A DNA stretch of 64,000 bases from Myxococcaceae bacterium JPH2 (GTDB taxonomy: Bacteria > Myxococcota > Myxococcia > Myxococcales > Myxococcaceae), in NCBI GenBank assembly GCA_016458225.1, contig JAEMGR010000019.1:124001-188000 (forward strand), read 5' to 3'. Positions 38,145 through 46,656 of the stretch are shown here, one piece after another (position 1 is the stretch's first letter; each line of letters starts with the position of its first letter). The notes under the pieces were generated by a model. That model had not been told where the DNA came from. It searched no databases and saw only the letters and a program-made list of their open reading frames with translations. The position numbers and the translations under genes were made by a program.

Positions 38145-39092
38145 TCAAACGTAGGTGAGCCAGTCGGCGTACTTCGGTTCCTGGCCGCGGACGACGCGGA
38201 AGTACGTGTCCTGGACGAACCGGGTGATGGGGCCGGGCTTGCCGGCGCCGACCTGGCGGTCATCCACCTCGCGCACGGGGGTGATCTCCGCGGCGGTGCC
38301 GGTGAAGAAGATCTCGTTGCCGATGTAGAGGGCGTCGCGCGTGAAGGTGACCTCCTCCACGGGGCGGCCGCTGTCGCGCAAGAGGCGCAGCACGGTGTCG
38401 CGGGTGATGCCATCCAGGATGGGCGACGAGAGGGGCGGCGTCTTGATGATGCCCTTCTTGTTCACCATGAAGAGGTTCTCGCCGGAGGCCTCGGCGACGA
38501 AGCCGCTGATGTCCAGCATGATGGCCTCGTCGTAACCCGCGAGCACCACCTCGCGCTTGGCGAGGATGGAGTTGACGTACTGGCCGGTGATCTTCCCGCG
38601 CACCATGTTGACGTTCACGTGCATGCGGGTGAACGAGCTGACCTTGGCGCGGATGCCCTCGCGGATGCCCTTGTCGCCCAGGTACGCGCCCCAATCCCAC
38701 GCGGTGATGGCGGCGCGGGTGGGGTTGACCGCGCCCAGGCCCATGGCGCCGTCGCCCATGAAGACGATGGGCCGCAGGTACGCGCCGTTGGCGAACAAGT
38801 CCCGCTGGCGACGCAGCAGCTCCAGCGTGGCCTCGACGAGGTCATCCTCGCTGTAGGGCAGCTTGAGCATGCAGATGTGCGCCGAGTCGAGGAGGCGCTG
38901 GATGTGCTCGCGCAGCCGGAACACGGCCAGCCGCCCGTCGTGCGTCTTGTAGGCTCGGATCCCCTCGAAGACGCCGAGCCCGTAGTGGAGCGCGTGCGTC
39001 ATCACGGGGACCTTGCCCTCGTCCCAGGCGACGAACTTCCCGTCCAGCCAGATGTGATTCGCGCGCAGCGTGCTGGTGCTGGTCGAACTCAT
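38145..39092 (-). CDS. ilvE: Branched-chain amino acid aminotransferase
   Basis: A 315-residue class IV PLP aminotransferase. The ATG at 39092, with GGAAGGAA upstream, gives the family start 'IWLDGKFVAWDEGKVPVMTHALHYGLGVFEGIRAY'. PLP lysine K167 is in 'VRGKITGQY', and 'DISGFVAEASGENLFMV' is the signature. It makes the last step of Leu, Ile and Val synthesis and the first of their breakdown, the latter feeding iso-branched fatty acids, which myxobacteria make in quantity. Confidence 0.96.
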   Translation of the reverse strand: MSSTSTSTLRANHIWLDGKFVAWDEGKVPVMTHALHYGLGVFEGIRAYKTHDGRLAVFRLREHIQRLLDSAHICMLKLPYSEDDLVEATLELLRRQRDLFANGAYLRPIVFMGDGAMGLGAVNPTRAAITAWDWGAYLGDKGIREGIRAKVSSFTRMHVNVNMVRGKITGQYVNSILAKREVVLAGYDEAIMLDISGFVAEASGENLFMVNKKGIIKTPPLSSPILDGITRDTVLRLLRDSGRPVEEVTFTRDALYIGNEIFFTGTAAEITPVREVDDRQVGAGKPGPITRFVQDTYFRVVRGQEPKYADWLTYV

Positions 39093-39170
39093 GGGGGTTC
39101 CTTCCAGAGGTGAGGGGGAGGACCGCCCGAGCTTCTTTCCACGACCCACCAGGGAGGTCAAAGCGTGAAA

Positions 39171-39185
39171 GTCCCCCGTGGGGAC
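39171..39185 (-). terminator. Hairpin terminator after the patatin gene
   Basis: GTCCCC-n3-GGGGAC followed on the minus strand by TTTCACGCTTT, beginning 3 bp after the patatin stop. It would end the MoxR-patatin transcript. Confidence 0.5.
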
Positions 39186-39187
39186 AT

Positions 39188-40603
39188 TCAGGCAATGGGC
39201 GGCAGCGGGGCGAGCATCCGGCGCAGGAAGGGCATGTCCTCGGAGAGGGCCTTGCGCCCGAAGTGCAGGGCCTTCGAGGCCTGCTCGACCGAGGGCACCA
39301 CGTCCAGCGGCGACAGCGTGCGCGTGAACTGTTTGACGTGGTGGGCGTAGGGCAGGTTGGGGCCCACCGTCATCGCGGCCAGCCGCTGGAGCGGGATCCA
39401 CAGGGGCGTGGCGAGCCTCGGCGCGAAGCCATCCAGCGCGAGGATGAACGCGTTGCGCGTGCCGATGCGCCCCTTCGCCACCGCGCGCCACGCGGCCTTG
39501 GCGGGCAGGTTGTCCACCAGCCCGCCATCGATGAGGCGCGCCACGCCGTGCTGCGCCATCAGGCCATCCAGCAGGCCGTGCATGTGCGGATCCTCCCGCA
39601 GCACGTCGTAGTGGATGACGCCGGGCAGCGCGGACGAGAAGCCCGCGGCGTCCAGCGCGTCGAAGTCGGCGGTGTCGTCGTCCGCGCCCAGGTGCAGGCG
39701 CAGGGTGATTTCCGGCCGGGTGAACAGCTCGGAGATGGCGCCGACCGCGGCCTGGAGGCGGCGCGCGACGCTCGCGGGGTTGAGCAGTCCCAGGGGACTG
39801 GGGCCCAGCAGGCGCTCGTAGTACTCGAGCGGGCGGGGGAGCATGCCGCGGCGGATTCCTCCCACGGCGATGAGGGTGGGCACCGGCAGGTCCTTGAGGC
39901 GCATGCCGCTGCCCTCGGGGCCCGCGCCAAAGAAGCGGCCCAGGCCCGCGCGCAGGAACAACCGCAGCGCCGCGGGCACGCCGTACCGGCTCTCCGTGGA
40001 GATGAAGCGGAAGAGCTTCCGGAACGACAGCCCCCGGACGATGTTGATCATCTCGGTGGGGTCGAACCGGGACATGCGCGAGCGCATCAGCGCGAGGATG
40101 GCGCCCATGGACGTCCCGGCGAGCAGCTTGGGCGCGAGGCCGTGTTCGGCCAGCAGGTTCATCGCGCCCAGGTAGACGAACGCGGTGCCACCGCCTCCGC
40201 CCGCGACGAGCACGAGCGACTTGTGGCGGACCTCGTGGTCGATGGCCTCTGCCGACACACGCGAGCGCATGCGGCGCACCAGCGCGTCGCGGGCGTGGAG
40301 GCTCTGCTCGCGCAAGTCCCTCACGTGCGGCACGAGCCGGTCGCGGGTGATGGGGCGGCTGCCTCGCAGGATGGGGCCGAGCCGCCGCTCCACGTCCTCG
40401 CGAAAGGGCGTGAGCTGCGCGCCGACGCCGACGTCACAGCCCTCGCTGCGGACCTTGTAGAGCCGCGCGAGGGACAGGGCCGTGCGCAGGATGGCCTCCT
40501 CGCGCGCGTCGAGCAGGCCGGGGCTCGCGAGCGACGCGCGCACGAGTGCCAGCTCCATCTCCTCGAGCGGCCGCGTTATCTGGAAGCGTTCCTTCAGGAG
40601 CAC
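39188..40603 (-). CDS. Patatin-like phospholipase
   Basis: A 471-residue protein with an N-terminal helical domain (1-125) and a patatin hydrolase. The oxyanion loop 'VAGGGGGTAFVYLGAM', nucleophile 'GTSMG' (Ser165) and 'IDGGLVDN' (Asp359) form the Ser-Asp dyad. It is likely an intracellular lipid acyl hydrolase, as no signal peptide is seen. GTG start, 27 bp after the MoxR stop, so they form one operon. Confidence 0.88.
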   Translation of the reverse strand: MLLKERFQITRPLEEMELALVRASLASPGLLDAREEAILRTALSLARLYKVRSEGCDVGVGAQLTPFREDVERRLGPILRGSRPITRDRLVPHVRDLREQSLHARDALVRRMRSRVSAEAIDHEVRHKSLVLVAGGGGGTAFVYLGAMNLLAEHGLAPKLLAGTSMGAILALMRSRMSRFDPTEMINIVRGLSFRKLFRFISTESRYGVPAALRLFLRAGLGRFFGAGPEGSGMRLKDLPVPTLIAVGGIRRGMLPRPLEYYERLLGPSPLGLLNPASVARRLQAAVGAISELFTRPEITLRLHLGADDDTADFDALDAAGFSSALPGVIHYDVLREDPHMHGLLDGLMAQHGVARLIDGGLVDNLPAKAAWRAVAKGRIGTRNAFILALDGFAPRLATPLWIPLQRLAAMTVGPNLPYAHHVKQFTRTLSPLDVVPSVEQASKALHFGRKALSEDMPFLRRMLAPLPPIA

Positions 40604-40630
40604 GGAAGGGCGTTCACCAAGAGACCGTGC

Positions 40631-41572
40631 TCACGCCTGGGCGATCTGCGACAGGTTCGCGCGGGCCTTCTCGATGTCGCCCTCGTACTTGAGGACGAGG
40701 TTCAGCGTGGAGGCCACCACGTCCGCGGTCAGTGACTCGGCGTTGAGCAGGGCCAGGCTCTGGGCCCAGTCGAGCGTCTCGCTGATGGACGGGGCCTTCT
40801 TGAGGTCCAGGGTGCGGATGGCCGCCACCGCCTCGATGACCTGCTCGGCGAGCGTCTGCGGCACATGCGGCAGCCGCGCGCGGACGATGCGCAGCTCGCG
40901 CTCGCGGTCCGGGAAGTCGATGTGCAGGTGCAGGCACCGGCGCTTGAGCGCGTCTGACAGCTCCCGGGCGTTGTTGGACGTCAGCACCACGCGGGGGATG
41001 TGCCGGGCCTTGAAGGTGCCCAGCTCGGGGATGGTGACCGCGTTGTCGGAGAGGACCTCCAGGAGGAAGGCCTCGAACTCGGGGTCCGCCTTGTCGATCT
41101 CATCCACCAGCAAGAGGGCAGGGCGCTCCGAGAGCTGGGCGCGCAGGATGGGGCGCGGCAGGAGGAAGCGCTCGGAGAAGAACACCGCGTCGCCGGTCGC
41201 GAGCCGGTCCGCCGCCTCGGCGAGCGTCCGGGCGCCCTCGGTCATCTCGCCAATCTTGTCCTTCAACAGCTGGGTGTAGAGCAGCTGCTTGGCGTACTCC
41301 CACTCGTAGAGAGCCTTGGCCTCGTCGAGCCCCTCGTAGCACTGGAGCCGGATGAAATCGCGGTCGAGCGCCGTGGCCAGGGCCTTGGCCAGCTCCGTCT
41401 TTCCCACGCCCGCCGGGCCCTCCACGAGGATGGGCTTGTCCATCCGGTCCGCGAGGAACGCCGCGGTGGCGATCTCGGAAGAGGACAGGTATCCCACCTG
41501 CTCCAGCCGGCTGGAGGCGTCTTCCACGCTGGCGAACGGGCGGGTGGCGGTCGTCGGATTCGAGGGGTTCAC
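40631..41572 (-). CDS. MoxR-family AAA+ ATPase
   Basis: A 313-residue AAA+ chaperone-like ATPase. Walker A 'GPAGVGKT' (52-59), Walker B 'LLLVDEIDKAD', sensor 'VVLTSNN' and 'ALKRRCLHLHIDFPD' are intact, and the CoxD/MoxR-type helix-2 insert is present. MoxR proteins mature or activate partner proteins, often with a VWA-domain protein. No VWA gene adjoins here; the next gene is the patatin lipase. GTG start. A 24-bp inverted repeat at 41683-41706 lies in its upstream region. Confidence 0.9.
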   Translation of the reverse strand: MNPSNPTTATRPFASVEDASSRLEQVGYLSSSEIATAAFLADRMDKPILVEGPAGVGKTELAKALATALDRDFIRLQCYEGLDEAKALYEWEYAKQLLYTQLLKDKIGEMTEGARTLAEAADRLATGDAVFFSERFLLPRPILRAQLSERPALLLVDEIDKADPEFEAFLLEVLSDNAVTIPELGTFKARHIPRVVLTSNNARELSDALKRRCLHLHIDFPDRERELRIVRARLPHVPQTLAEQVIEAVAAIRTLDLKKAPSISETLDWAQSLALLNAESLTADVVASTLNLVLKYEGDIEKARANLSQIAQA

Positions 41573-41682
41573 GAGCGGACCTTAACCGAGGGGTTCCTTC
41601 AAAACTGCGGCAAAAATGCCAGGGTCTTGGTCGGAATCTCCACGCCCAGCCCGTCCTGCCGCGCCGCAACCCTTCGAAATTT

Positions 41683-41706
41683 GGGTGAGAAATATTTTTC
41701 GCACCC
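41683..41706. promoter_or_regulatory. 24-bp inverted repeat in divergent promoter region
   Basis: Arms GGGTGAGAAA and TTTCGCACCC (one mismatch) around TATT, in the single AT-rich patch between the MoxR gene (minus) and a small membrane protein gene (plus). It is a good operator candidate for either. Confidence 0.45.
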
Positions 41707-41766
41707 TGGGCACGCACCGTGCATCTCTATGCGCGCACCCAAGAAACAGCAGCGAGGTCGGTAGTC

Positions 41767-41985
41767 ATGTGGGCGTGGTTGAGGATGGCGATGGCGGTCG
41801 TGGTCGTGTTCATGCCGGGCGGCTTCCCGCTGCTCCTGGCATACATCGCGGCACGCACCCTGCGTGCCCGGTGGCGTGAGGCTCGGACTGAGGCTCGCGC
41901 GCACGGTCGCAGCCTGTCGGTTCGCGACGTGGTCTCGAACCTTCACTTCAAGGATCTGATCCGCGAAGCCCGCGCGGCGCTGTAG
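41767..41985 (+). CDS. Small single-pass membrane protein
   Basis: A 72-residue protein with one hydrophobic segment near the N-terminus ('MAVVVVFMPGGFPLLLAYIAA') and a basic cytoplasmic tail. GAGGT lies before the ATG. The function is unknown. It is followed by a strong terminator, so it forms its own short transcript. Confidence 0.55.
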   Translation: MWAWLRMAMAVVVVFMPGGFPLLLAYIAARTLRARWREARTEARAHGRSLSVRDVVSNLHFKDLIREARAAL

Positions 41986-42057
41986 GCGCCGGAAATCCGG
42001 CGGGTGCCGGATGTCCGTCAGCGGGCGGACCGCGGATGAGATGAAGCACCAACGCAA

Positions 42058-42099
42058 GGGGCCCCGCTCGGCATGTCGAGCGCGGGCCCCTCGCTTTTC
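42058..42099 (+). terminator. Rho-independent terminator
   Basis: GGGGCCC-n-CGCTCG pairs with CGAGCG-n-GGGCCCC around a 6-nt loop, followed by TCGCTTTT. It ends the plus-strand small gene and lies next to the stop of the convergent aglZ gene. Confidence 0.75.
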
Positions 42100-42102
42100 T
42101 GG

Positions 42103-45100
42103 CTACTTGTCCAGCTCGTCCACCAGGGCGGTCCAGTCATCCTCGCCAGCGGCGGGGCTGGTGGGCAGCTGCATCATGACGGTGCGATCCGAAGGCTCCT
42201 CCAGGTCCTCGCCGAGCGGCACGGGCTGCGGCGGTGCCTGAGGCGCGGCCTTCTTCGCCGCCGGAGCCGCCGCGGCCTTGGCGGCGGGCTTCGCGGGTGC
42301 CTTGGCCGGCGTGGGAGCCGCCGCGGCGGGGACCACGGGGTTGAGCTGGGTGCGCAGCTCGGAATCCGCCTCGTCCGCGACCGGCGCGGGCGTCTTGCTC
42401 ACGGCGGCCTTGGCGGCCGGGGCGGGCGTGGCGGCCGCCGCGGGGGCCTTGCTCTTGTAGCGAGCCAGCTCCAGCTCGGCGACCTTGAGCGCCTTGCTCT
42501 TCTCCTGCACGGACTGCTGCAGGCGCGCGACCTCCTGCGCCTTGATGGCGTCGCGGCGCTCGAGCTCCGCCTTCTGCTTGGCGGACTGCTCCTCCAGCTC
42601 CTTGAGCTGGCGGGCCTCCAGGTCCTTGCGCTCCTTCTGGGCCGTGGCGAGCCGCGCGGCGGTCTCCGTGGACTTGCTCTCGGCGGCCGAGACGCGGGCG
42701 GTGAGTTCCTTCTCGACGCGGAGCTTGCCGCTCTGCGCGTTCTCGACGGCCAGCTCCAGGTCCTGGATCTTCTTCACGCGGGCCGCGAGCTGGCCCTGGA
42801 CGTCCTTGAGCTTGGTGTCGGCCTCGGCGGCGCGAGCCTGGGCCTCCTGGCCGAGCTGCGCGATGCGCTGCTCCGCCTTGGCCAGCTTCGCGGCGAGGTC
42901 ATCCGCGTGCTTCTTGGCCTCGCCAGCGGCGGCCTGGGCCTGCTGGGCCTGCTGCTGGCTGCGCGCTTCGGCTTGCTGGAGCTGTCCCGCGAAGCCATCG
43001 CGCTCCGCGACCAGCCGCGCCTGGGCCTGGGCCGCGCCCTGGAGCTGCCCGTCGCGCTCGGCGATGACCTTGCGCGCGCTGTCCAGCTCGCCCGAGACGC
43101 CGGCGAGCTGCTGGCCCATGGCATCCGCGTGCTTCTTCGCATCGGCGGCCTGGGCCTGGAGCTTTCCTTCGAGCTGCTTGAGCTGCTCGGTGCGGGTGGC
43201 CACCTCGCGGTTGAGCACCTCGCCCTGCCGCATCTTCTCCTGGGTGACCTGGGTCAGCTTGCGGAGCGTGTCGGACAGCTCCTTGCCCTTGGTGGTCAGG
43301 TCGTTCTGGAGCAGCTCCTCGCGGCGCTGGGACTCGTTGGTGAGCGCGTGGTGGCGCTCTTCCAGGTCGTGCCGTGCGTCCTCGGACTGTGCCAGCGAGG
43401 AGGTGAGGCGGGTCACCTCGGCGACGCGCTCACCCAGCTCGTGCTTGGTGACGATGAGCTGCTCGGCCAGGTCCTCGCCGTGCGTCTGCGCCTCGGCGAG
43501 CTGGCCTTCGAGCGCGGCCTGGGCGCTGGCCGCCTGCTGGCGGGAGGTGACGTGCGCCTGCTGCTCGTGGGCCAGGGCGTCCCGCGTGGCCGTGAGCTGT
43601 CCTTGCGTCTCCGCGAGCTGCCGCGACGTGGCGTCCAGCTCGGACACCAGCCCGTCGCGCTCGCCCGTGAGGGCCTGGATCTGCGCGGTCGTCTCTTCGG
43701 CCAGTCGGGCGTGTGCGCCCCGCTCGGCCTCGTAGTTCCCCTGCGTCTCCGACAGCTCGGCGCGCAGCTGGCCGATCTGCCCGGTCAGCTCCTGCTCCAG
43801 CTCGTTCTTCGCCTGACCGAGCGCCTGCAACTCGGCGATGCGCGCGTTGCGCTCCTGGGTGGTGCGCGCCAGGGAGTCATTCGTCTCCTGGAGGGCTCCG
43901 CGCGTGTCGTTCAGCTCCGCATCCAGCGCGTCGCGCTGCTGGGTGGTGGCGGAGAGCTGTTCGCGGGTCTGCTCCAGCGCTCCCTGCGTCTGCGCCAGCG
44001 TCTGGCTGGTGGCGTCCAGCTCGCCGCGCGTCTCGGCGAGGGTGGCCTCCGTGCTGGAGAGCGTGGCCTGGGTGTCCGCCAGCGTCTGCTCGGTGCTGGC
44101 GAGCGTGCCCTGCGTCTGTGCGAGGGCGTGCTCGGTGCGGGAGAGCGGCTCCTGGGTCTGCGCCAGCGTCTGGCTGGTGGCGTCCAGCTCGCCGCGCGTC
44201 TCGGCGAGGGTGGCCTCCGTGCTGGAGAGCGTGGCCTGGGTGTCCGCCAGCGTCTGCTCGGTGCTGGCGAGCGTGCCCTGCGTCTGTGCGAGGGCGTGCT
44301 CGGTGCGGGAGAGCGTCTCCTGGGTCTGCGCCAGCGTCTGGCTGGTGGCCTCCAGCTCGCCGCGGGTGCTGGACAGCGTCTCCTCGGTCTGGCCCAGGCG
44401 CGACTGCGTCTCCGCGAGCTGCTGGCTGGTGGCCTCCAGCTCCCCGCGCGTCTCGGCGAGGGTGGCCTCCGTGCTGGAGAGCGTGGCCTGGGTGTCCGCC
44501 AGCGTCTGGCTGGTGGCTTCCAGGTTGCCGGTCAGCTCGGCGATGCGCGCGTCGCGTCCGGCGACGTCGGACTGGAGTCCCTCGATGGTGGAGTCGCGCT
44601 GAGCGACGGTGTCCTCGAGCGAGGCCACGCGCGCCTGGAGCTGCTCGCCCTGCTGCTGCGAGGACTCGAGCTGCTCGGTGAGCGCTTGAATCTGGCCGGT
44701 GAGGTCGGCTTCCTGGGCCTCCTTCGCCGCGCGCAGCTCCTGGAGCTGGCCGCTGAGGTCCTGCTCCAGCGCGTCCTTCGCCTCCTGGAGCGCCTGGAGG
44801 CGACCCTGGAGGTCTTGGATCTGCCCGGTGAGGTCCTGCTCCAGCTCGTTCTTCGCCTGGCCGAGCGCTTCCAGCTCGCCCGTGAGTTCGGCCTCGCGGT
44901 CCGCGAGGTGGGCCTTGATGGCCTCGACCTCGCCCTCCAGCTCACCAATGCGCTCCAGGTGCTGCTGGATGGTCGAGTTGAGGTCGGCCTCGTGGTTCTC
45001 GTTGCGGGTGATGGTCTCCGCCAGCTCGCGCTCGAGCGAGGAGATCTTCGAGTCCCGCTCCTCGACGCGCTGGGTGAGTTCCGCCTCCTGCGCGTCCTTG

Positions 45101-46557
45101 TCCAGCTTGAGCTGATCGCGCTCGCCCGTGGTGCGCGACAGGTCGCCTTCGAGTTCGGCCACCTGCTGGGTGAGGCGCTGCTCCAGGGCGGCGCGCTCGG
45201 CGTTGAGGCGTTCGATCTCCGCGTCGGAGCGAGCGGCGTGCTCCTCGGCGGTGGCCGAGCGCGTCTCCAGGCCGCGCACCGTGTCGTCGCGCTCCTGCTC
45301 GGTTCGCCGCAGCTGCTCCTGCACGGCCTGCAGCTCGCCGGTCAGCTCGGCGTAGCGCTGATCCCGCTCGCTGATGGTGCGACCCAGCTCGGACTCGAAC
45401 CCATCGCCGCGCTCACGCAGGCGGGCGATCTCCGCCTCCTGGGCGCGCCCGGTCTCCTGGAGCCCCTGCTCCTTGACCTCGAACTCGAGCGTGACGACGC
45501 CGAGGTGCTTCTCCAGCTTGTCGTACTCGCCATTGAGGCGGTCGATCTCCGCGGCCCGGCGCCCCAGTTCGTCGTCGCGGTTGTGGACCTCCTTGCGAAG
45601 GACGTTGATGTCCTTCTCCTTGGAGGCGACGACCTCGATGAGGTCCTTCTCCGCGGAGAACTTCTGCAGGAGCAGGTCATCCACGGTGGCGCCGTGCTCG
45701 CGCTCCTTCTGGACGATGGCCTGCTGGGCGTCGTTGAAGCGGCGCAGCAGATCATCCACCTGCATCTTGAGGCCCTGCAGCTCCACGTCCTTCTCGTGGA
45801 GGCGGTCCTCGACGGACAGGAGCTCGCGCTCGCGCACGCTCCAGATTTCCGAGAGGCGGGCGAGCTGGGCCTCGCGCCCCTTCAGCTCGTCGCGGAGGAT
45901 CTGGATCTTCCCCTCCGGGGTGCCCATCAGCTCGCGGCGCGGGGGCGGGCGCTTGAGCTGGCGCGACTCGGCCAGCAGCTCCGCCTTGCGGTCCGCGATG
46001 GACTGGAAGGCGCGGTCCATGAACGCGCGATCCTCGTCGGTGATGGCGCTGCGGCGCTCGCGCTTGGGCAGCCGCGGGGGGCCTCCCGCGTTGGTGCGCA
46101 GCGGCGGAGGCATGGGCGGCGGCGACTCGCGCGGGGCGCTTCCGTTGAGCGCCGCGTCCAGCGAGTCATCCGAGTCCTCGCTCCCGGGCGTGACGATGCC
46201 GGCGCTCATCGAGGCCAGCTCGCCCATTTCGAAGGGGATGACGAGGTAGCCGTCGGCCGCGCCTTGCGTCTGACGGTGTTGGTTCAGCCCCTCCACACCC
46301 GTGTCGGAGGAGAGCAGGAGGACCTTGAGGTTCTGGCCCCACTTGCCTTTCTTGATCTGCCCGCAGAGGGTGAACCCGGACTGATCCGGCAGCTCCGCGC
46401 GAACGACGACCAGATCAGGCCGGCGCTTCTCCAACTCGCGTTGAGCGTCCGCGGACGTCGCCGCCATGGCCGTCTGGTAGCCCGCGCTTTTGAGCACGGT
46501 GGCCATGCTGAGGGCGAAGTCGTTCTGGCTTTCGACGATGAGGACCCGACGCTCCAT
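42103..46557 (-). CDS. aglZ: AglZ: pseudo-receiver plus giant coiled coil, gliding motility protein
   Basis: A 1484-residue protein. Residues 1-115 form a receiver fold ('RVLIVESQNDFALSMATVLKSAGYQTAMA'), but the phospho-acceptor position is Arg53 ('PDLVVVRAELPD'), so it cannot be phosphorylated. A linker (120-210) precedes about 1100 residues of heptad-patterned Glu/Gln/Leu-rich coiled coil (220-1350), then an Ala/Pro tail. In Myxococcus xanthus AglZ this layout builds a filament-forming partner of MglA and the Frz pathway that organises focal-adhesion (A-motility) complexes. It contains a recent 56-residue duplication at about residues 742-853. It lies directly downstream of a glycosyltransferase gene on the same strand. 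Confidence 0.85.
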   Translation of the reverse strand: MERRVLIVESQNDFALSMATVLKSAGYQTAMAATSADAQRELEKRRPDLVVVRAELPDQSGFTLCGQIKKGKWGQNLKVLLLSSDTGVEGLNQHRQTQGAADGYLVIPFEMGELASMSAGIVTPGSEDSDDSLDAALNGSAPRESPPPMPPPLRTNAGGPPRLPKRERRSAITDEDRAFMDRAFQSIADRKAELLAESRQLKRPPPRRELMGTPEGKIQILRDELKGREAQLARLSEIWSVRERELLSVEDRLHEKDVELQGLKMQVDDLLRRFNDAQQAIVQKEREHGATVDDLLLQKFSAEKDLIEVVASKEKDINVLRKEVHNRDDELGRRAAEIDRLNGEYDKLEKHLGVVTLEFEVKEQGLQETGRAQEAEIARLRERGDGFESELGRTISERDQRYAELTGELQAVQEQLRRTEQERDDTVRGLETRSATAEEHAARSDAEIERLNAERAALEQRLTQQVAELEGDLSRTTGERDQLKLDKDAQEAELTQRVEERDSKISSLERELAETITRNENHEADLNSTIQQHLERIGELEGEVEAIKAHLADREAELTGELEALGQAKNELEQDLTGQIQDLQGRLQALQEAKDALEQDLSGQLQELRAAKEAQEADLTGQIQALTEQLESSQQQGEQLQARVASLEDTVAQRDSTIEGLQSDVAGRDARIAELTGNLEATSQTLADTQATLSSTEATLAETRGELEATSQQLAETQSRLGQTEETLSSTRGELEATSQTLAQTQETLSRTEHALAQTQGTLASTEQTLADTQATLSSTEATLAETRGELDATSQTLAQTQEPLSRTEHALAQTQGTLASTEQTLADTQATLSSTEATLAETRGELDATSQTLAQTQGALEQTREQLSATTQQRDALDAELNDTRGALQETNDSLARTTQERNARIAELQALGQAKNELEQELTGQIGQLRAELSETQGNYEAERGAHARLAEETTAQIQALTGERDGLVSELDATSRQLAETQGQLTATRDALAHEQQAHVTSRQQAASAQAALEGQLAEAQTHGEDLAEQLIVTKHELGERVAEVTRLTSSLAQSEDARHDLEERHHALTNESQRREELLQNDLTTKGKELSDTLRKLTQVTQEKMRQGEVLNREVATRTEQLKQLEGKLQAQAADAKKHADAMGQQLAGVSGELDSARKVIAERDGQLQGAAQAQARLVAERDGFAGQLQQAEARSQQQAQQAQAAAGEAKKHADDLAAKLAKAEQRIAQLGQEAQARAAEADTKLKDVQGQLAARVKKIQDLELAVENAQSGKLRVEKELTARVSAAESKSTETAARLATAQKERKDLEARQLKELEEQSAKQKAELERRDAIKAQEVARLQQSVQEKSKALKVAELELARYKSKAPAAAATPAPAAKAAVSKTPAPVADEADSELRTQLNPVVPAAAAPTPAKAPAKPAAKAAAAPAAKKAAPQAPPQPVPLGEDLEEPSDRTVMMQLPTSPAAGEDDWTALVDELDK
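43991..44326 (-). repeat. Two tandem 168-bp repeats inside aglZ
   Basis: Units 43991-44158 and 44159-44326 differ at one base (44148 G versus 44316 T). Each encodes 56 residues, exactly eight heptads, so the coiled-coil register is kept. A third, diverged copy begins at 44327. The single change puts a proline (P804) where the other copy has Thr748. Confidence 0.9.
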
Positions 46558-46620
46558 GAAGCCCTTGACCCAGAAAAAAGTGCAGTGAAAACCGGAACAT
46601 CCTACCGGCCGGCAGCAAGC

Positions 46621-46637
46621 CTTGGAAAGTTTCCAAG
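46621..46637. promoter_or_regulatory. 17-bp perfect palindrome upstream of aglZ
   Basis: CTTGGAAA-G-TTTCCAAG, 20 bp after the glycosyltransferase stop and 64 bp before the aglZ ATG. With a one-base centre it cannot fold as a good RNA hairpin, so a protein-binding site for an aglZ promoter is more likely. Confidence 0.4.
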
Positions 46638-46656
46638 CGTCGCTCGGTTGGCTGCC

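Noticed and set aside
39093-39491. N-terminal extension of the ilvE frame upstream of 39092
   Set aside because: The extension runs into the patatin gene, lacks homology, and a good ribosome site precedes the ATG at 39092.
43900-44520. Regular short repeats in aglZ looked at as a possible CRISPR array
   Set aside because: The repeats are in frame, encode heptads and have no unique spacers.
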